This document shows positions 50,220-58,361 of a DNA stretch of 64,000 nucleotides, in pieces. Source of the stretch: Hymenobacter metallilatus (GTDB lineage: Bacteria; Bacteroidota; Bacteroidia; Cytophagales; Hymenobacteraceae); assembly GCF_003944705.1 (NCBI RefSeq), contig NZ_RWIS01000010.1, forward strand, positions 1 through 64,000, read 5' to 3'. A program made the position numbers and the translations under genes. Numbering within the stretch: position 1 is the first letter of the stretch; each line of letters starts with the position of its first letter. The notes beneath the pieces were generated by a model. The model made no database searches. It was given only the letters and a program-made list of their open reading frames with translations, and had not been told where the DNA came from.

Positions 50220-50699
50220 GCGTAGCCGGCGCTGGTAAAACGTGGACGCATCGTACCCTGGCTGCCCATAGAAATCCGACCCGGCGGTATCGGCCAGGGG
50301 AAGGTTAAGGGCCCGCAGCATAGCTTCCTCGTACTGACGGGTAATCTGAATTTCGACGTAGGGCGGATACTCCAGTACCGATTGAGCCGTCAGGGAAGGC
50401 ACAAACACATTATCGGCTTCTTCATCGAGGGCGGCTACCCCAATTGGCAGCAGAATGTGCCGGTCCCATTTATTGATGTTCAGGGCCTCATCCAGCTCAA
50501 TATCCAGGTAGCGGACTTTCAGCGCTTCCACATCCACGATTAGCTCAAACACCTGTCCGAATTGTCGGCCATCGGCACCGCGCACGGGCCACCCCCTTAC
50601 GTCGGGGTTGCCATCGGCTACTTCAAATTCGGTCAGGTCGCGCAGGCGGCGCAGGTGCATACCCTCGGCGGAGGGAATGGGGTCGGTAGTTGTTTCCAT
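50217..50699 (-). CDS. PRC-barrel domain protein
   Basis: A 160-residue soluble protein. The PRC-barrel unit (about 20-95) shows LTEFEVADGNPDVRGWPVRG, RQFGQVFELIVDVEALKVRY and LDIELDEALNINKWDRHILL. PRC barrels are small beta barrels in photosynthetic reaction-centre H subunits and in RNA-processing proteins. Here it stands alone, so the role is unclear. The ATG at 50699 is preferred. It is followed on the minus strand by the 39-bp palindrome and lies next to the single-membrane-segment protein at 50744. Confidence 0.85.
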   Translation of the reverse strand: METTTDPIPSAEGMHLRRLRDLTEFEVADGNPDVRGWPVRGADGRQFGQVFELIVDVEALKVRYLDIELDEALNINKWDRHILLPIGVAALDEEADNVFVPSLTAQSVLEYPPYVEIQITRQYEEAMLRALNLPLADTAGSDFYGQPGYDASTFYQRRLR

Positions 50700-50743
50700 G
50701 AATTGATAGTCAGGGCTGAAGTATAGAGTCACCCCCACGAAAG

Positions 50744-51397
50744 TTATTGGGGAGGCTCATTCAGAGCTTTTACCAGTTGGGCGGCCGTGGTAAAGTAATC
50801 TTTTACCTGCTGCTGCTCCTGCGCAGTGCTGCTACGGCCACTCAGGTTGTCGGCCAAAGTGGTAAGCTGCTGGGCTGCGGGAGCCAGCTCCGGGTAGGCC
50901 TTTTGTTGAATGGCCTGCACAAGCAGGGCCGCAGCCACATACCCCGGCCGTAGGCTGGTCCCGGCTTCGCTGAGCCGGCTGGTGGCACTGGTCAGGTCGT
51001 CGCGGCGGCTCCGGATGGTGGCGTCGCGCAGGTCGTCGCGGTCCGCCAGATCTACCAGGGCCGAGGTAAGCAGACGCAGACCTTCCCGGCCGAATGTTGG
51101 CTGGCTGGCATCTCCCTGCGCAAAAGCCGTTAGCACCTCGGCCGTTACGGGGGTACTTTCTTCGGTGGCCATATCCCCTACCGCATCCACTGAGGGCCGA
51201 GGCCCGGTTTCGGCCCCGGTGGTGCTGTCGGGCGGGGCCGGAATGCCCGAGCCGGCCGGAGCGGGCACATCGGTGGGCGGAGCGGTTTCAGCCCGGAACA
51301 GGAAGTAAGCACCTATGCCCACCACAGCCAGCACCAGCAGCAGAATCAGCCAGGGGCTGGGAGTATTTTTCTTGCGTTGAATATTAATATCAGCCAT
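50744..51397 (-). CDS. Single-pass membrane protein with acidic periplasmic domain
   Basis: A 217-residue protein. The N terminus (MADINIQRKKNTPSPW) is basic and cytosolic, followed by one membrane segment (about 17-35, LILLLVLAVVGIGAYFLF). A Pro/Thr/Gly-rich linker (about 40-85) leads to a helical domain (about 95-217) with LTAFAQGDASQPTFGREG, LVDLADRDDLRDATIRSR and the closing QQVKDYFTTAAQLVKALNEP. I do not recognise it. The ATG at 51397 opens the N terminus. The next gene on this strand starts 45 bases downstream, so they may be one transcript. Confidence 0.7.
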   Translation of the reverse strand: MADINIQRKKNTPSPWLILLLVLAVVGIGAYFLFRAETAPPTDVPAPAGSGIPAPPDSTTGAETGPRPSVDAVGDMATEESTPVTAEVLTAFAQGDASQPTFGREGLRLLTSALVDLADRDDLRDATIRSRRDDLTSATSRLSEAGTSLRPGYVAAALLVQAIQQKAYPELAPAAQQLTTLADNLSGRSSTAQEQQQVKDYFTTAAQLVKALNEPPQ

Positions 51398-51492
51398 ACA
51401 AACCGGAAAAGGGTGCGTGTGCCTTACGCGCTCCGGCCAAAATATGATTCGATTCCGATATATCAGCTTCCCTTGCACTCCAAGCCAGGCAC

Positions 51493-52920
51493 CTAGGGCA
51501 GCAAGGGAAGCGGAATAAAATCGGCGGGGGTGGCCTGTGGTAGTTGTCGGATGCCCTGCACTTTACTTAGAATTGCTTCCAACAACGGCCGCATGGAGTG
51601 TAGCTGCCGGGTTTTGATGATAAAATTCCACAGCGGCTCCAGTCGTTTCCAACCGCCGGCGTAGGCGAAATGCTTGAGCTGATGCTTCACCGAGCGGTGT
51701 GCCAGACTGGCCCTCGTGATATTGGACCAGGAGTAAAACTCCCGGTATGCCCAATCATACCCTTCCTTCAGTTGGGCAGCAGTAAGTCCCGGACCCGGCC
51801 GATGAACCACGGTACGGGTATCGTACTCGTTCCAGCGGCGGTGCAGCAGGCGCCCTTCAGCCTCTATCCGCCGGAAGTACTCGGTGCCAGGATAGGGGGT
51901 GGCAATATGAAAGGTAGCCGTGGTAATGCCCTGCTGCACGGCCCAGTCCACGGTGCGCTTAAACACATCCGGCCCATCGTCATCCAGCCCGAACACAAAG
52001 CTGCCATTTATCATAATGCCCAACCTATGCAGCCGCTCAATGGCCCGGGCGTAGTCTCTACCCAGGTTCTGGCGCTTATTGCTGGCTTTTAGGTTGGCCG
52101 TGCTCAGCGTTTCAAACCCTACAAACAAGCTGCGTAACCCTGCTTCAGCTGCTTTTTCCAGCAGGCCATTATCGCGCAGAATGCTGTCCACCGTGGCCGC
52201 ACCCTGAAATAGCCGCCGCATCCCGCGCATTCCATCAAACAAGCTGGCCGCAAACCGTTGGTGGCCCAGCAGATGGTCATCGAGAAAGTATAAGTGCCGG
52301 CCGGGTAGCCGCTCAATTTCGGCCAAGGCCGCGTCCACGGGCTGGGTGTAGAACGTGTTGCCACCCTCGAAAAAGGCATCCTTATAGCAAAAGTCGCAGT
52401 GGTGAGGGCAACCGCGCGTAACTACAATGGAGTTGGGCACCAAGTACAGCTCCCGCTTAACCAGGTCGCGGCGGATGGGCGGCAGCCCCACCAGCGTGCG
52501 GCGGGCCGGAGCTACGTACCGGGCCCGGGGCCGCCGCTGCTGCCAGTCGCGCAGAAACTCCGGAAAGGTGTCTTCGCCTGGCCCCAGAAATATACTGTCG
52601 GCGAATTCCGCGGCCTCCTCGGGTAGGCTGGTTACGTGCAGGCCGCCCAGGCACACGTAGCAGCCCCGGGCCCGGTAATGGCGGGCCAGCGCGTAGGCCC
52701 GGAAGGCGTTGGTGATGTACACCTGAATAACAACCAGGTTGGGGGTATCATCGAGGTGAAGTGGCTCGACGTGCTCGTCCTGCAACTCAGCCTCCCAACT
52801 ATCCGGCAGTAAAGCCGCCAGCGTGGCCAGTCCTAACGGCGGAAATAAGGAGTATTTGATGGGTCGCCAGTAGGGGTTAGTGGCTTCCGTGAGGGCCGGC
52901 AGAATGAATTTCACACGCAT
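51493..52920 (-). CDS. B12-binding radical SAM protein
   Basis: A 475-residue enzyme. The N-terminal cobalamin-binding type domain (about 1-140, with LVVIQVYITNAFRAYALARH and RGCYVCLGGLHVTSLPEEAA) is followed by a radical SAM core with the [4Fe-4S]-SAM motif Cys171-x3-Cys175-x2-Cys178 in GCPHHCDFCYKDAFF. Motifs near GRHLYFLDDHLLGHQRFAAS, GLRSLFVGFETLSTANLKAS and MINGSFVFGLDDDGPDVFKR define the TIM-barrel core. Such proteins do methylations or rearrangements of lipids, metabolites or natural products; the substrate is not shown. The ATG at 52920 is the first start. No operon partner is seen. Confidence 0.9.
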   Translation of the reverse strand: MRVKFILPALTEATNPYWRPIKYSLFPPLGLATLAALLPDSWEAELQDEHVEPLHLDDTPNLVVIQVYITNAFRAYALARHYRARGCYVCLGGLHVTSLPEEAAEFADSIFLGPGEDTFPEFLRDWQQRRPRARYVAPARRTLVGLPPIRRDLVKRELYLVPNSIVVTRGCPHHCDFCYKDAFFEGGNTFYTQPVDAALAEIERLPGRHLYFLDDHLLGHQRFAASLFDGMRGMRRLFQGAATVDSILRDNGLLEKAAEAGLRSLFVGFETLSTANLKASNKRQNLGRDYARAIERLHRLGIMINGSFVFGLDDDGPDVFKRTVDWAVQQGITTATFHIATPYPGTEYFRRIEAEGRLLHRRWNEYDTRTVVHRPGPGLTAAQLKEGYDWAYREFYSWSNITRASLAHRSVKHQLKHFAYAGGWKRLEPLWNFIIKTRQLHSMRPLLEAILSKVQGIRQLPQATPADFIPLPLLP

Positions 52921-53084
52921 AGCAAAAAGGCATAAAGTGAATATGGCCGAAAGGAATACATTATACTTTGCAATTCAAAGTTCTTTTAAAAACATCACGC
53001 ACTCCGGTCAATCTATTCGTTAGACTCTAGGCATAACTGTGCCCACGAATCCAGTATTTGCCGCTCCATTCTGCTGCCCCGCCT

Positions 53085-54089
53085 ATGTTGCCCGAAGCCG
53101 TACTCACGGAACTGCTGGAACACCAGCTGCTGCCTCCCGCCCAGGCCGAGCGTATCCGCCAGGACGAAGCCACCCGGCCGTTTTCTTTGCACCGGGAGCT
53201 GCGCCTGCTGCTGTACCTGGGTATCGTGCTGCTCAGCGGTGGGCTGGGCGTACTCATCTACCAACACATCAACGAAATCGGGCACGGCGTGGTGGTGGCT
53301 GCCATTACCCTGCTGATGCTGGGCTGCTTCGGCTACGCAGCCCGGCACCGTCCACCCTTCACCTGGGCCGAAGCGCCCCGCGCGGGTTTCCTGCCCGATT
53401 ACGCCCTGCTGCTGGGTTGCCTGCTGTTTATCACGCTCGAAACCTACTTGCAGGTGCAGTACAGCTTTTTCGGCACCCGCTATGGGTTGGTCACGCTGCT
53501 GCCGGCGGGGCTGTTTCTGGGGCTGGCGTATTGGTTCGACCACCGGGGCGTGCTGGCAATGGGCATTACGGCGCTGGCCTCGTGGGTGGGCGTCACCATT
53601 CAGCCTCTGTCGGCCTTCGCCACCAACAACTTCTGGCATTCCCGGCTCAGCACGGCCGCCATTGGGCTGGGCCTGGGGCTAATGGCCGCCGGCATAGCCT
53701 CGGAGCGGCTGGGCCGGAAGGCACATTTCGCCTTTACCTACCTGTCGTTGGGCAGCAACCTGCTGCTGCTAGCCGCCACGGCTACCCTGCTCGATTTCAC
53801 TCCCGGGCCCGACAGCCTGCCGCCCGCCCTGCTGGTGCTGCTGATTCTGGGGGTATGCGCGGCGCTTATCTGGCACGCCCGCCGCACGCATTCCTACCTG
53901 TTCCTGCTCATGGGCGTGGGCTACGCCTACACGGCCGTGACTTATGTGGTGGTACGGTTTCTGGTGGCCACTGCCGACTATGGCCACGACGGCGGGGTGT
54001 TTATGCTGCTGTTTCTGTACGTGCCGCTGTCGGCGGTGGGCGTGATACTGTTTTTCGTGAATATCAAGAAGATCCTGGGCCTCCGATGA
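53085..54089 (+). CDS. DUF2157 domain membrane protein
   Basis: A 334-residue integral membrane protein. The N-terminal segment (about 5-45, LTELLEHQLLPPAQAERIRQ) is helical and cytosolic, followed by about nine or ten membrane helices, starting with LRLLLYLGIVLLSGGLGVLI, YQHINEIGHGVVVAAITLLM and LLLGCLLFITLETYLQVQYS. This is the DUF2157 layout, whose role is unknown. The ATG at 53085 (MLPEAVLTELL) is preferred over a TTG at 53058. The stop overlaps the start of the next gene by four bases (ATGA), so the pair is translationally coupled. Confidence 0.85.
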   Translation: MLPEAVLTELLEHQLLPPAQAERIRQDEATRPFSLHRELRLLLYLGIVLLSGGLGVLIYQHINEIGHGVVVAAITLLMLGCFGYAARHRPPFTWAEAPRAGFLPDYALLLGCLLFITLETYLQVQYSFFGTRYGLVTLLPAGLFLGLAYWFDHRGVLAMGITALASWVGVTIQPLSAFATNNFWHSRLSTAAIGLGLGLMAAGIASERLGRKAHFAFTYLSLGSNLLLLAATATLLDFTPGPDSLPPALLVLLILGVCAALIWHARRTHSYLFLLMGVGYAYTAVTYVVVRFLVATADYGHDGGVFMLLFLYVPLSAVGVILFFVNIKKILGLR

Positions 54090-55291
54090 ACCTCTACGCC
54101 TACAATCCTACCTGGCCCCGACACGAAGCCATTCAGGCCCAGGCCCGCCGCTGGCACAAACGGGGCCTGCTGACGCCCGAGCAGCTCGGAGCCATTGAAG
54201 CGGCGTTTCCGCTTGAGTTTTACCGCCCCCACCTGTTTCTACGAATCGGGTTGTTTCTGTTTACCACGCTGGGGGCGCTGTTTGCGGCCGGCTTCGCTGG
54301 GGTACTAGCGCAATTCCACTTTCTCGGCACGCTCCTTCCCGTGTTGCTTGTCGGCGGCGTAACGCTGGAGCTAGTCATTGCCGGCAAGCACCTCTACCAT
54401 TCCGGGGCCGACAACGCCTTGCTCTACCTGGAGCTGCTGGGGCTGGTCGTACTAATTTTCGACCTCACCTTCGCGCATCTAAACGAGTACGGCTACGCCG
54501 ACCACCTCGACCCTACGCCCGGCACCCTGCGGCTGGCGCTGGCCCTGCTCCTGACGCTGGCGGTGCTGGTGCTGGCCACACTGCGCTACGCCGACCGGCT
54601 GGTGGCCGCCGCAGCCTACCTCTGCGCGCTGCTGCTGTTCGCCAATGGGGTACTGATGCTGCCGCTCGGCACGCTGCTGCTGCCCTTCGCCCTGAGCGCC
54701 GCCTCAGCGGGTGCTCATGCGTGGGCAACGCGGCAGCTGGCGCGGCCCGAACGGCTGCCCTACCACCGGTGCCTGCGGGTACTACGGGCCCTCACCCTCG
54801 GCACGGCGTATCTAGCCGTCAACTACCTGGTTGTGCGCGAGGGCAACGCGGAGCTGCTGTCGAGCGGAAACTGGACCGGCCCCGCCCCGCAGATTCCGCG
54901 GGCGCCGCTGTTCTATGGGCTTACGGCCGGCATTCCGGTCTTTTATCTGGTGCAGGGCCTGCGCCGACCTGACCGGACCTGGCTGTGGCTGGGGTTGCTC
55001 ACGGCGGCGTTTTCGGTGTATACGCTGCGCTACTACCGCAGCGTGCTGCCACCTGAAACGGCCGCCGTGCTGGCGGGTGTCCTGCTTGCGGGCGGGGCGG
55101 CGTGGGCCACCCGCTACCTGCGCCACTCCCGCCACGGCCTCACCTCCACCCCCGATGATGCCGAAGATCCGCAGCTCAACCTGGAATCCTTGATTGTGGC
55201 CGAAACCGCCCACGCTGCTCCGGCTCCGGCCGAAACATTCCAGTTTGGGGGCGGCTCCTCCGGGGGCGGCGGCGCCACCGGTGAGTATTAG
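54086..55291 (+). CDS. Second DUF2157-like membrane protein with Gly-rich tail
   Basis: A 401-residue integral membrane protein with about ten membrane segments, starting with a cytosolic helical region (RHEAIQAQARRWHKRGLL) and the first helix (LRIGLFLFTTLGALFAAGFA). It resembles its neighbour in layout (a helical N-terminal unit, then many short helices), suggesting a divergent duplicate. The C-terminal tail is unusual: after NLESLIVAETAHAAPAPAE it ends FGGGSSGGGGATGEY, a low-complexity Gly/Ser tail like those at the end of TPM-domain proteins. The start ATG 54086 overlaps the previous stop by four bases (ATGA). Function unknown. Confidence 0.8.
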   Translation: MNLYAYNPTWPRHEAIQAQARRWHKRGLLTPEQLGAIEAAFPLEFYRPHLFLRIGLFLFTTLGALFAAGFAGVLAQFHFLGTLLPVLLVGGVTLELVIAGKHLYHSGADNALLYLELLGLVVLIFDLTFAHLNEYGYADHLDPTPGTLRLALALLLTLAVLVLATLRYADRLVAAAAYLCALLLFANGVLMLPLGTLLLPFALSAASAGAHAWATRQLARPERLPYHRCLRVLRALTLGTAYLAVNYLVVREGNAELLSSGNWTGPAPQIPRAPLFYGLTAGIPVFYLVQGLRRPDRTWLWLGLLTAAFSVYTLRYYRSVLPPETAAVLAGVLLAGGAAWATRYLRHSRHGLTSTPDDAEDPQLNLESLIVAETAHAAPAPAETFQFGGGSSGGGGATGEY

Positions 55292-55357
55292 GATTGAATT
55301 GGTCTGACACCACACGTAATCGAACAGCTCGATACAAGCATTCAATATAACCGTATG

Positions 55358-55396
55358 AAAAAGCCCCGGTGCACGAACCATGCACCGGGGCTTTTT
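55358..55396. terminator. 16-bp terminator between convergent genes
   Basis: AAAAAGCCCCGGTGCA (55358-55373) and its exact reverse complement (55381-55396), seven-base loop, A run on one side and T run on the other. Confidence 0.9.
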
Positions 55397-55401
55397 TTAT
55401 T

Positions 55402-55469
55402 GAAGCTGTTTAGAAAATCACAAGGGCGGCAGGCTCTATCCGGCGTCCGCTTGCCTCCTAAACAGGTTC
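55402..55469. repeat. Dispersed element with inverted ends, copy 2
   Basis: Starts GAAGCTGTTTAGAAAATC and ends CTAAACAGGTTC. The first 18 bases match the copy at 12438 in 17 positions. It lies directly after the terminator at 55358. Confidence 0.65.
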
Positions 55470-55486
55470 ACTATCGAAGAAGCTGG

Positions 55487-56629
55487 CTACGCCGGCACCC
55501 GGCGGTACATCTTGGCCAGTTGCTCCACGGCGTAGTCCACCTCCTCGGGGGTGTTGTACTTGCTCATGGAGAAGCGGATGGTGCCCCGGTTAGGGTCGGC
55601 ATTCAGGGCATTGAGTACGTGGGAACCAGCGTTGGCCCCACTGGTACATGCCGAGCCGCCCGATACCGATACGTGGTTGATATCGAGGTTGAAGAGCAGC
55701 ATTTCGTTCAGGTCGGAGGGCGGCAGGCTCACGCTCAGCACTGTGTATAGGCTATGGTCGGCGTCAGCAGAGGTGCCGTTGAACTCTACTCCGTCAATTT
55801 CAGCTCGCAGCTTCTCAATAAACCGGTCCTTTAGCCCCTGGATGTGCTGCTGGTGCGCGGCCATGTCGCGGTAGGCAATTTCCAAGGCCTTTGCCAGCCC
55901 CACGATGCCGTACACGTTTTCGGTGCCGGCCCGCTGGTTCCGCTCCTGGGAGCCGCCGTGAATGAGGGCGTCCACTGTTTGGCCCGAGCGGCGGTACAGA
56001 AAGCCCACGCCCTTCGGCCCGTGAAACTTGTGCGCCGAGCCTACCAGAAAATGCGCCTTCAGCTGCTGCACATCGTGGCGGTAGTGGCCCATTGTCTGCA
56101 CTGTATCGGTATGAAACACGGCGTCATACCGGGCACAGATGTCCCCAATGGCCGCAATGTCGTTGAGGTTGCCCAACTCGTTGTTAGCGTGCATCAGGCT
56201 CACAAAGGTGCGCGGGTGAGTGGCCAGCAGCTCTTCCAGGTGCGCCAGATCCAGGCGGCCCTGAGCATCGTGGCGCAAGTAGCTCAGTGTCAGGTCGCCG
56301 CACTTTTCCAGGGCCTGCATGGTATGCAGCACCGCATGATGCTCCAGTTGCGAGGTAATGCCGTGCCTGAGGCCAAGAGTACGCACGCTCCCAAACGCCG
56401 CGTAGTTATCGGCCTCCGTCCCGCAGGAGGTGAATACAATTTCGGCGGGAGCCGCATTAATCAGGTGTGCAATGGTCTTGCGGGCGTTTTCGATGGCAGC
56501 GCGCACCTGGCGGCCGTGGCCGTGAATGCTGCTGGGGTTGCCGAAGTGGTTTTGCAGGAACGGCAACATAGCGTCCAGCACCTCGGGGTCCAGCGGTGTG
56601 GTAGCCGCATTATCGAAATACACGTTCAT
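55487..56629 (-). CDS. Cysteine desulfurase (IscS/NifS-like)
   Basis: A 380-residue PLP enzyme that takes sulfur from cysteine for iron-sulfur clusters and other thio-cofactors. It starts MNVYFDNAATTPLDPEVLDA, has HLINAAPAEIVFTSCGTEAD and HAVLHTMQALEKCGDLTLSY, the PLP-binding Lys201 in VGSAHKFHGPKGVGFLYRR and the persulfide Cys328 in SVSGGSACTSGANAGSHVL. This is the group I (IscS/NifS) loop form. No iscU or sufBCD gene is near it. The ATG at 56629 is preferred over the upstream start by two codons. Confidence 0.94.
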   Translation of the reverse strand: MNVYFDNAATTPLDPEVLDAMLPFLQNHFGNPSSIHGHGRQVRAAIENARKTIAHLINAAPAEIVFTSCGTEADNYAAFGSVRTLGLRHGITSQLEHHAVLHTMQALEKCGDLTLSYLRHDAQGRLDLAHLEELLATHPRTFVSLMHANNELGNLNDIAAIGDICARYDAVFHTDTVQTMGHYRHDVQQLKAHFLVGSAHKFHGPKGVGFLYRRSGQTVDALIHGGSQERNQRAGTENVYGIVGLAKALEIAYRDMAAHQQHIQGLKDRFIEKLRAEIDGVEFNGTSADADHSLYTVLSVSLPPSDLNEMLLFNLDINHVSVSGGSACTSGANAGSHVLNALNADPNRGTIRFSMSKYNTPEEVDYAVEQLAKMYRRVPA

Positions 56630-56731
56630 AAGCAAGACAAAAGCAGAGTGAAAACGCAGGAAAGGAAAACGCCCACAAAAATAGCAGTTTCTGCTGGGCT
56701 AAGCGGCCTGCTATACCCCTGCGAAACGAAA

Positions 56732-56776
56732 AGCGCCACCCACTTCCGACGAATAGTACCGGAGGCAGGTGGCGCT
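56732..56776 (-). terminator. Hairpin downstream of glmM
   Basis: AGCGCCACC (56732-56740) pairs with GGTGGCGCT (56768-56776), with further partial pairing inside the loop. It lies 30 bases past the glmM stop on the minus strand. Confidence 0.65.
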
Positions 56777-56805
56777 CTGCAGCCGCCCGGGCAGGCGGCT
56801 ACCAG

Positions 56806-58194
56806 CTACTGGCTGATAATTTCCTTGATGTCGCCGATAATTTTATTGGCCAGGTGGTCGGCCGTGGCGTTGGAGTCCGACTCGGCGTAGATGCGGATGA
56901 TGGGCTCGGTGTTGGATTTGCGCAGGTGCACCCACTCCTTATCAAACTCGATTTTCACCCCGTCGATGGTGTTTACCGGCTGCTTGGCGTAGCGCTTTTC
57001 CATTTCCACCAGCACTTGGTCGGTGTCAATTTCAGGGGTCAGCTCAATCTTGTTTTTAGAAATGAAGTAGCTTGGGTAAGAAGCCCGCAGGCGTGTCATG
57101 GTCAGGCCGGTTTTGGCCAGATGGCTCAGGAACAAAGCAATGCCCACCAAAGAGTCGCGGCCGTAGTGCAGCTCGGGGTAGATGATGCCCCCGTTGCCCT
57201 CGCCCCCGATAACGGCGTTTGTTTCCTTCATTTTGTTCACCACGTTCACCTCGCCCACGGCAGCGGCAGCGTACTGCCCGCCCTGCTTCTCAGTTACGTC
57301 ACGCAGGGCCCGGGTGCTACTAAGGTTGCTCACGGTGTTGCCGCCCCCACTCTGCTGTAGCACGTAATCGGCCACGGCCACCAGCGTATACTCCTCCCCG
57401 AACATGGTACCGTCTTCGTTTACCAGAGCCAGGCGGTCCACATCGGGGTCTACCACAATACCCAGGTCGAAGGAACCCTTCTCCATGGTTTTGGCAATTT
57501 CGCGTAGGTTTTCGGGCAGCGGTTCAGGGTTATGGGCAAAGTCGCCGGTTGGCTCACAGAATAGCTTCTCAATCACCTCAACGCCCAATTGCTCGAGCAG
57601 CAGGGGCACGGCAAAGCCTCCGCAGGAGTTTACGGCATCCACCACTACCCGGAAGTTCTTGGCCTTGATGGCGGCTTTATCTACCAATGGCAATGCCAGA
57701 ATAGCGTTGATATGCTCCTGCAGGAAAGTATCATCGGTGGAGTAGCTGCCCAGCTTGGTAACGGGGGCGAAATCGAAGGCTTCCGAATCGCCCAACGCCA
57801 GCACCTGCTTGCCGTCCGCGTCCGAAATAAACTCGCCTTTGCTGTTGAGCAGCTTCAGCGCATTCCACTGCTTGGGGTTGTGCGAAGCCGTCAGGATGAT
57901 GCCGCCGCCCGCGTTTTTGGCCGGCACAGCCATTTCTACCGTAGGCGTGGTGCTCAGGCCCAGGTCGATAACATGAATCCCCAACCCCTGCAGCGTAGCC
58001 GCCACCAAGCGGCTCACCATGTCGCCGGAAAGGCGGGCGTCGCGGCCAATAACGATGGTATTGTTGTCGGTTTGCTGCAGAACCCAAGTCCCAAAGGCGG
58101 CCGCGTATTTTACCACGTCAATGGGCGTTAGTCCGTCGCCGGCCGCGCCCCCGATGGTTCCCCGGATGCCCGAAATAGATTTAATCAGTGCCAC
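56806..58194 (-). CDS. glmM: Phosphoglucosamine mutase
   Basis: A 462-residue enzyme that turns glucosamine-6-phosphate into glucosamine-1-phosphate for peptidoglycan and lipopolysaccharide. Motifs: ISGIRGTIGGAAGDGLTPID at the start, IGRDARLSGDMVSRLVAATL, catalytic Ser104 in LTASHNPKQWNALKLLN, the Mg-binding DPDVDRLALVNEDG, and GGEGNGGIIYPELHYGRDSL for sugar binding. The phosphate-binding C-terminal region is near RKSNTEPIIRIYAESDSNA. The start is GTG at 58194 (ALIKSISGIRG follows). A TACTTTTG -7-like box lies 48 bases upstream. It is minus strand, divergent from mazG. Confidence 0.95.
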   Translation of the reverse strand: MALIKSISGIRGTIGGAAGDGLTPIDVVKYAAAFGTWVLQQTDNNTIVIGRDARLSGDMVSRLVAATLQGLGIHVIDLGLSTTPTVEMAVPAKNAGGGIILTASHNPKQWNALKLLNSKGEFISDADGKQVLALGDSEAFDFAPVTKLGSYSTDDTFLQEHINAILALPLVDKAAIKAKNFRVVVDAVNSCGGFAVPLLLEQLGVEVIEKLFCEPTGDFAHNPEPLPENLREIAKTMEKGSFDLGIVVDPDVDRLALVNEDGTMFGEEYTLVAVADYVLQQSGGGNTVSNLSSTRALRDVTEKQGGQYAAAAVGEVNVVNKMKETNAVIGGEGNGGIIYPELHYGRDSLVGIALFLSHLAKTGLTMTRLRASYPSYFISKNKIELTPEIDTDQVLVEMEKRYAKQPVNTIDGVKIEFDKEWVHLRKSNTEPIIRIYAESDSNATADHLANKIIGDIKEIISQ

Positions 58195-58241
58195 AGTATG
58201 TGTGCTATGTTGAAGTGCGAGAGTTAGAAGGAATCAGGCCG

Positions 58242-58249
58242 CAAAAGTA
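58242..58249 (-). promoter_or_regulatory. Candidate -7 box for glmM
   Basis: TACTTTTG on the minus strand (fits TAnnTTTG), 48 bases upstream of the GTG start at 58194. No good -33 box at the usual distance. Confidence 0.4.
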
Positions 58250-58348
58250 GCCATCTACACCTGCTTTCCCTACGAAAGAATACGCCCTCCGGATGAAGCG
58301 CACCCGCCGGAGTACAGATGTAGGCACAGGGAAAGCCGGTAACCGTTG

Positions 58349-58356
58349 TATATTTG
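58349..58356 (+). promoter_or_regulatory. Candidate -7 box for mazG
   Basis: TATATTTG (fits TAnnTTTG) ends six bases before the ATG at 58362, so transcription from it would give an almost leaderless mRNA. There is no clear -33 TTG at 19-21 bases. Confidence 0.4.
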
Positions 58357-58361
58357 GCTTA

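Noticed and set aside
53039..54085. A long frame that joins into the second DUF2157-type gene and would make a 750-residue fusion
   Set aside because: Its first 340 residues are the wrong frame of the real DUF2157 gene (Pro/Arg/Gly-rich, no domain). The real second gene starts at 54086 with an ATGA overlap.
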